Origin: Chromatiaceae bacterium
GTDB taxonomy: Bacteria; Pseudomonadota; Gammaproteobacteria; Chromatiales; Chromatiaceae
DNA: 32,849 nt
NCBI GenBank assembly: GCA_022340195.1
Contig: JAJDOL010000054.1
Location: 1-32,849, forward strand
Direction: 5' to 3'
Program-made: the position numbers and the translations under genes
Shown: one piece after another, positions 31,863-32,849 of the stretch
Layout of the letters: each line of letters begins with the position of its first letter
Position numbering within the stretch: the first letter of the stretch is position 1
Notes under the pieces: model-generated
What the model was told of the DNA's origin: nothing
Database searches by the model: none
What the model saw: the letters and a program-made list of their open reading frames with translations, nothing else

Positions 31863-32849
31863 CAGAAGACCAGCCAGGCTTGCAGGTAAAAGGTGTTGTT
31901 GTCGGATGCCGCCGTTGGCGTCCCGTCGAAGCGGCTGTAAGCGACATACTGCGCCGAAATCTTTGGGTTGAACCAGGGCCAAAGTGATGGCCCGCCGCGC
32001 TTGTTGTAGGGCAGCCAATCGAGCTGGAGGGTGAGCCAACTGCTATCGGGAGAGCCGTTGTCAGTCCCGTAGTAGGCGACATCTTCGTCCCCGCGAAGGT
32101 TCGAATAGCCCGCCGTGAGTCCCCAGGTCTTGTCATACAGGAAGCTGAGGTTTCCACTGAAGGTATCCAGGCGATTGGACTTATTGCTCGCCGCCCCCAG
32201 CTGCTGGCTGGCGCCCAGCTCCTGCTGCTCCCGGATCCAGGATAGACGCAAGGCGATGTCGTCACGCGCGCCGGTGTGCTGGTACTGCACGTCCAGACCG
32301 ACGTCCGTGAAGCGGTCGTTACCCGCGGACCGATCACCCCCGGGAAAGGTGTTTGCGACCATTCCGAAGGTGCCGCCCGACAAGTAGTTGGGCCCCCATT
32401 GATGTTGCAGCGCAAGCCGCCAGTAGGGCGCCGTGCCGTCGATCTTGGCGCTCACGTCCTCGGGGGATACGCCGAGCGCACGCAAGGTCCCGTCCGCGAG
32501 CGATCGATAGCCGTCGAGCTCCAGGTACATCACGTCGTTCCACAGGGTATAGGCCCCGAGACCCGCGACCTGTCCTCCAAGCCCCTGAATGAGCGTGGAG
32601 GCTGCCGGCGCCGATGCGATGCCGGAGGAGGAGAACGGAAAGCTCCAGGCCGGAGTCGAATTCCAGAGATCCTGCACGGTAGGGTTGTTGTTGACATCGA
32701 TTCCGTAGACGAGCGGCTTGCCCTTGAGGCTTGTGGTGTCGGCGAAGCGCAGGTCCGTATTGTCCCAGGAGAGCGCCTTTGCAACCCCGTCGTAGGTCGC
32801 CTGCACGAACGCCCCCGCCTTTCCAGCGATCCTTCCCCCGAAGAACAGA
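31862..32849 (-). CDS. Outer-membrane beta-barrel protein, partial (5' end outside window)
   Basis: At least 328 residues of a beta-barrel protein, open to the window edge; the start codon lies beyond base 32849. Alternating strands with aromatic girdles are visible (AFVQATYDGVAKALSWDN, YWRLALQHQWGPNYL, DKTWGLTAGYSNL), and the C-terminus ends in Phe (TFYLQAWLVF), the usual signal for barrel assembly. Family members I recall come from nitrifiers, iron oxidisers and sulfur oxidisers and are often labelled hypothetical or cytochrome-associated; no haem motif is seen in this part. The role is unknown: porin-like or part of an electron conduit. It is the first visible gene of the hsp20-lon operon. 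Confidence 0.75.
   Translation of the reverse strand, partial: LFFGGRIAGKAGAFVQATYDGVAKALSWDNTDLRFADTTSLKGKPLVYGIDVNNNPTVQDLWNSTPAWSFPFSSSGIASAPAASTLIQGLGGQVAGLGAYTLWNDVMYLELDGYRSLADGTLRALGVSPEDVSAKIDGTAPYWRLALQHQWGPNYLSGGTFGMVANTFPGGDRSAGNDRFTDVGLDVQYQHTGARDDIALRLSWIREQQELGASQQLGAASNKSNRLDTFSGNLSFLYDKTWGLTAGYSNLRGDEDVAYYGTDNGSPDSSWLTLQLDWLPYNKRGGPSLWPWFNPKISAQYVAYSRFDGTPTAASDNNTFYLQAWLVF

Noticed and set aside
1..32849. CRISPR array, phage genes or a toxin-antitoxin pair
   Set aside because: No regularly spaced direct repeats, no phage structural genes and no recognisable toxin-antitoxin motifs were seen.

Overview
The window looks like a high-GC gammaproteobacterial chromosome segment. Chromatiales-like or a related environmental lineage is a guess from gene content, because there is no rRNA or other marker gene to fix it. 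I see no tRNA, rRNA or CRISPR. Coding density is high, but at least six genes are decayed: a DegQ-type protease, a small lipoprotein, a DUF89 protein, a DUF3313 protein, a VirJ-type hydrolase and a FieF zinc/iron exporter. This looks like an accessory region that has been rearranged.

Left part (1-14.3 kb). The 3' end of an SDR oxidoreductase gene is followed by a clear methylmalonyl-CoA decarboxylase (scpB). A protease remnant comes next, then a minus-strand pair (tandem universal stress protein and a P2-type ATPase) whose reading frames overlap by ATGA. The ATPase carries the membrane ion-site motifs of Na+/K+-type (P2C) pumps. A secreted PDZ protein is divergent from this pair. An acetate-CoA ligase and a stand-alone acyl carrier protein follow on the minus strand, divergent from a Pat/PatZ-type fusion (NDP-forming acyl-CoA synthetase plus GNAT), which is the family that acetylates and silences acetyl-CoA synthetase. 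A DUF89 remnant, an AraC-type regulator and a DUF2934 protein complete this part.

Middle part (14.5-27 kb). A complete IS1380-like insertion sequence (14569-16254) sits directly upstream of a bacterial cation-chloride cotransporter (SLC12 type) gene, followed by HdeD. Two back-to-back gene fragments and a frameshifted VirJ-type gene follow. Then comes a compact probable operon of a second-type FtsH protease, an RND adaptor and an RND pump, without an outer-membrane factor.

Right part (27-32.8 kb). This holds a small secreted cysteine-containing protein, a fieF remnant with a large internal deletion, and a periplasmic EF-hand protein built from a 100-residue duplication. The last unit is a tightly packed minus-strand operon: an outer-membrane beta-barrel protein (5' end outside the window), a small heat-shock protein and Lon protease.

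Taken together, the intact genes are dominated by membrane and protein quality control (FtsH, Lon, Hsp20, HdeD, PDZ, Usp) and by ion and drug transport (P2C ATPase, SLC12, RND). The mix of HdeD, FtsH, Hsp20 and a DegP-family remnant recalls the known transmissible heat-resistance/protein-quality-control islands of Gammaproteobacteria, but the gene order and partners differ, and ClpK and YfdX are not seen here. All functional statements come from reading the sequence and from remembered family features; no database search was run.
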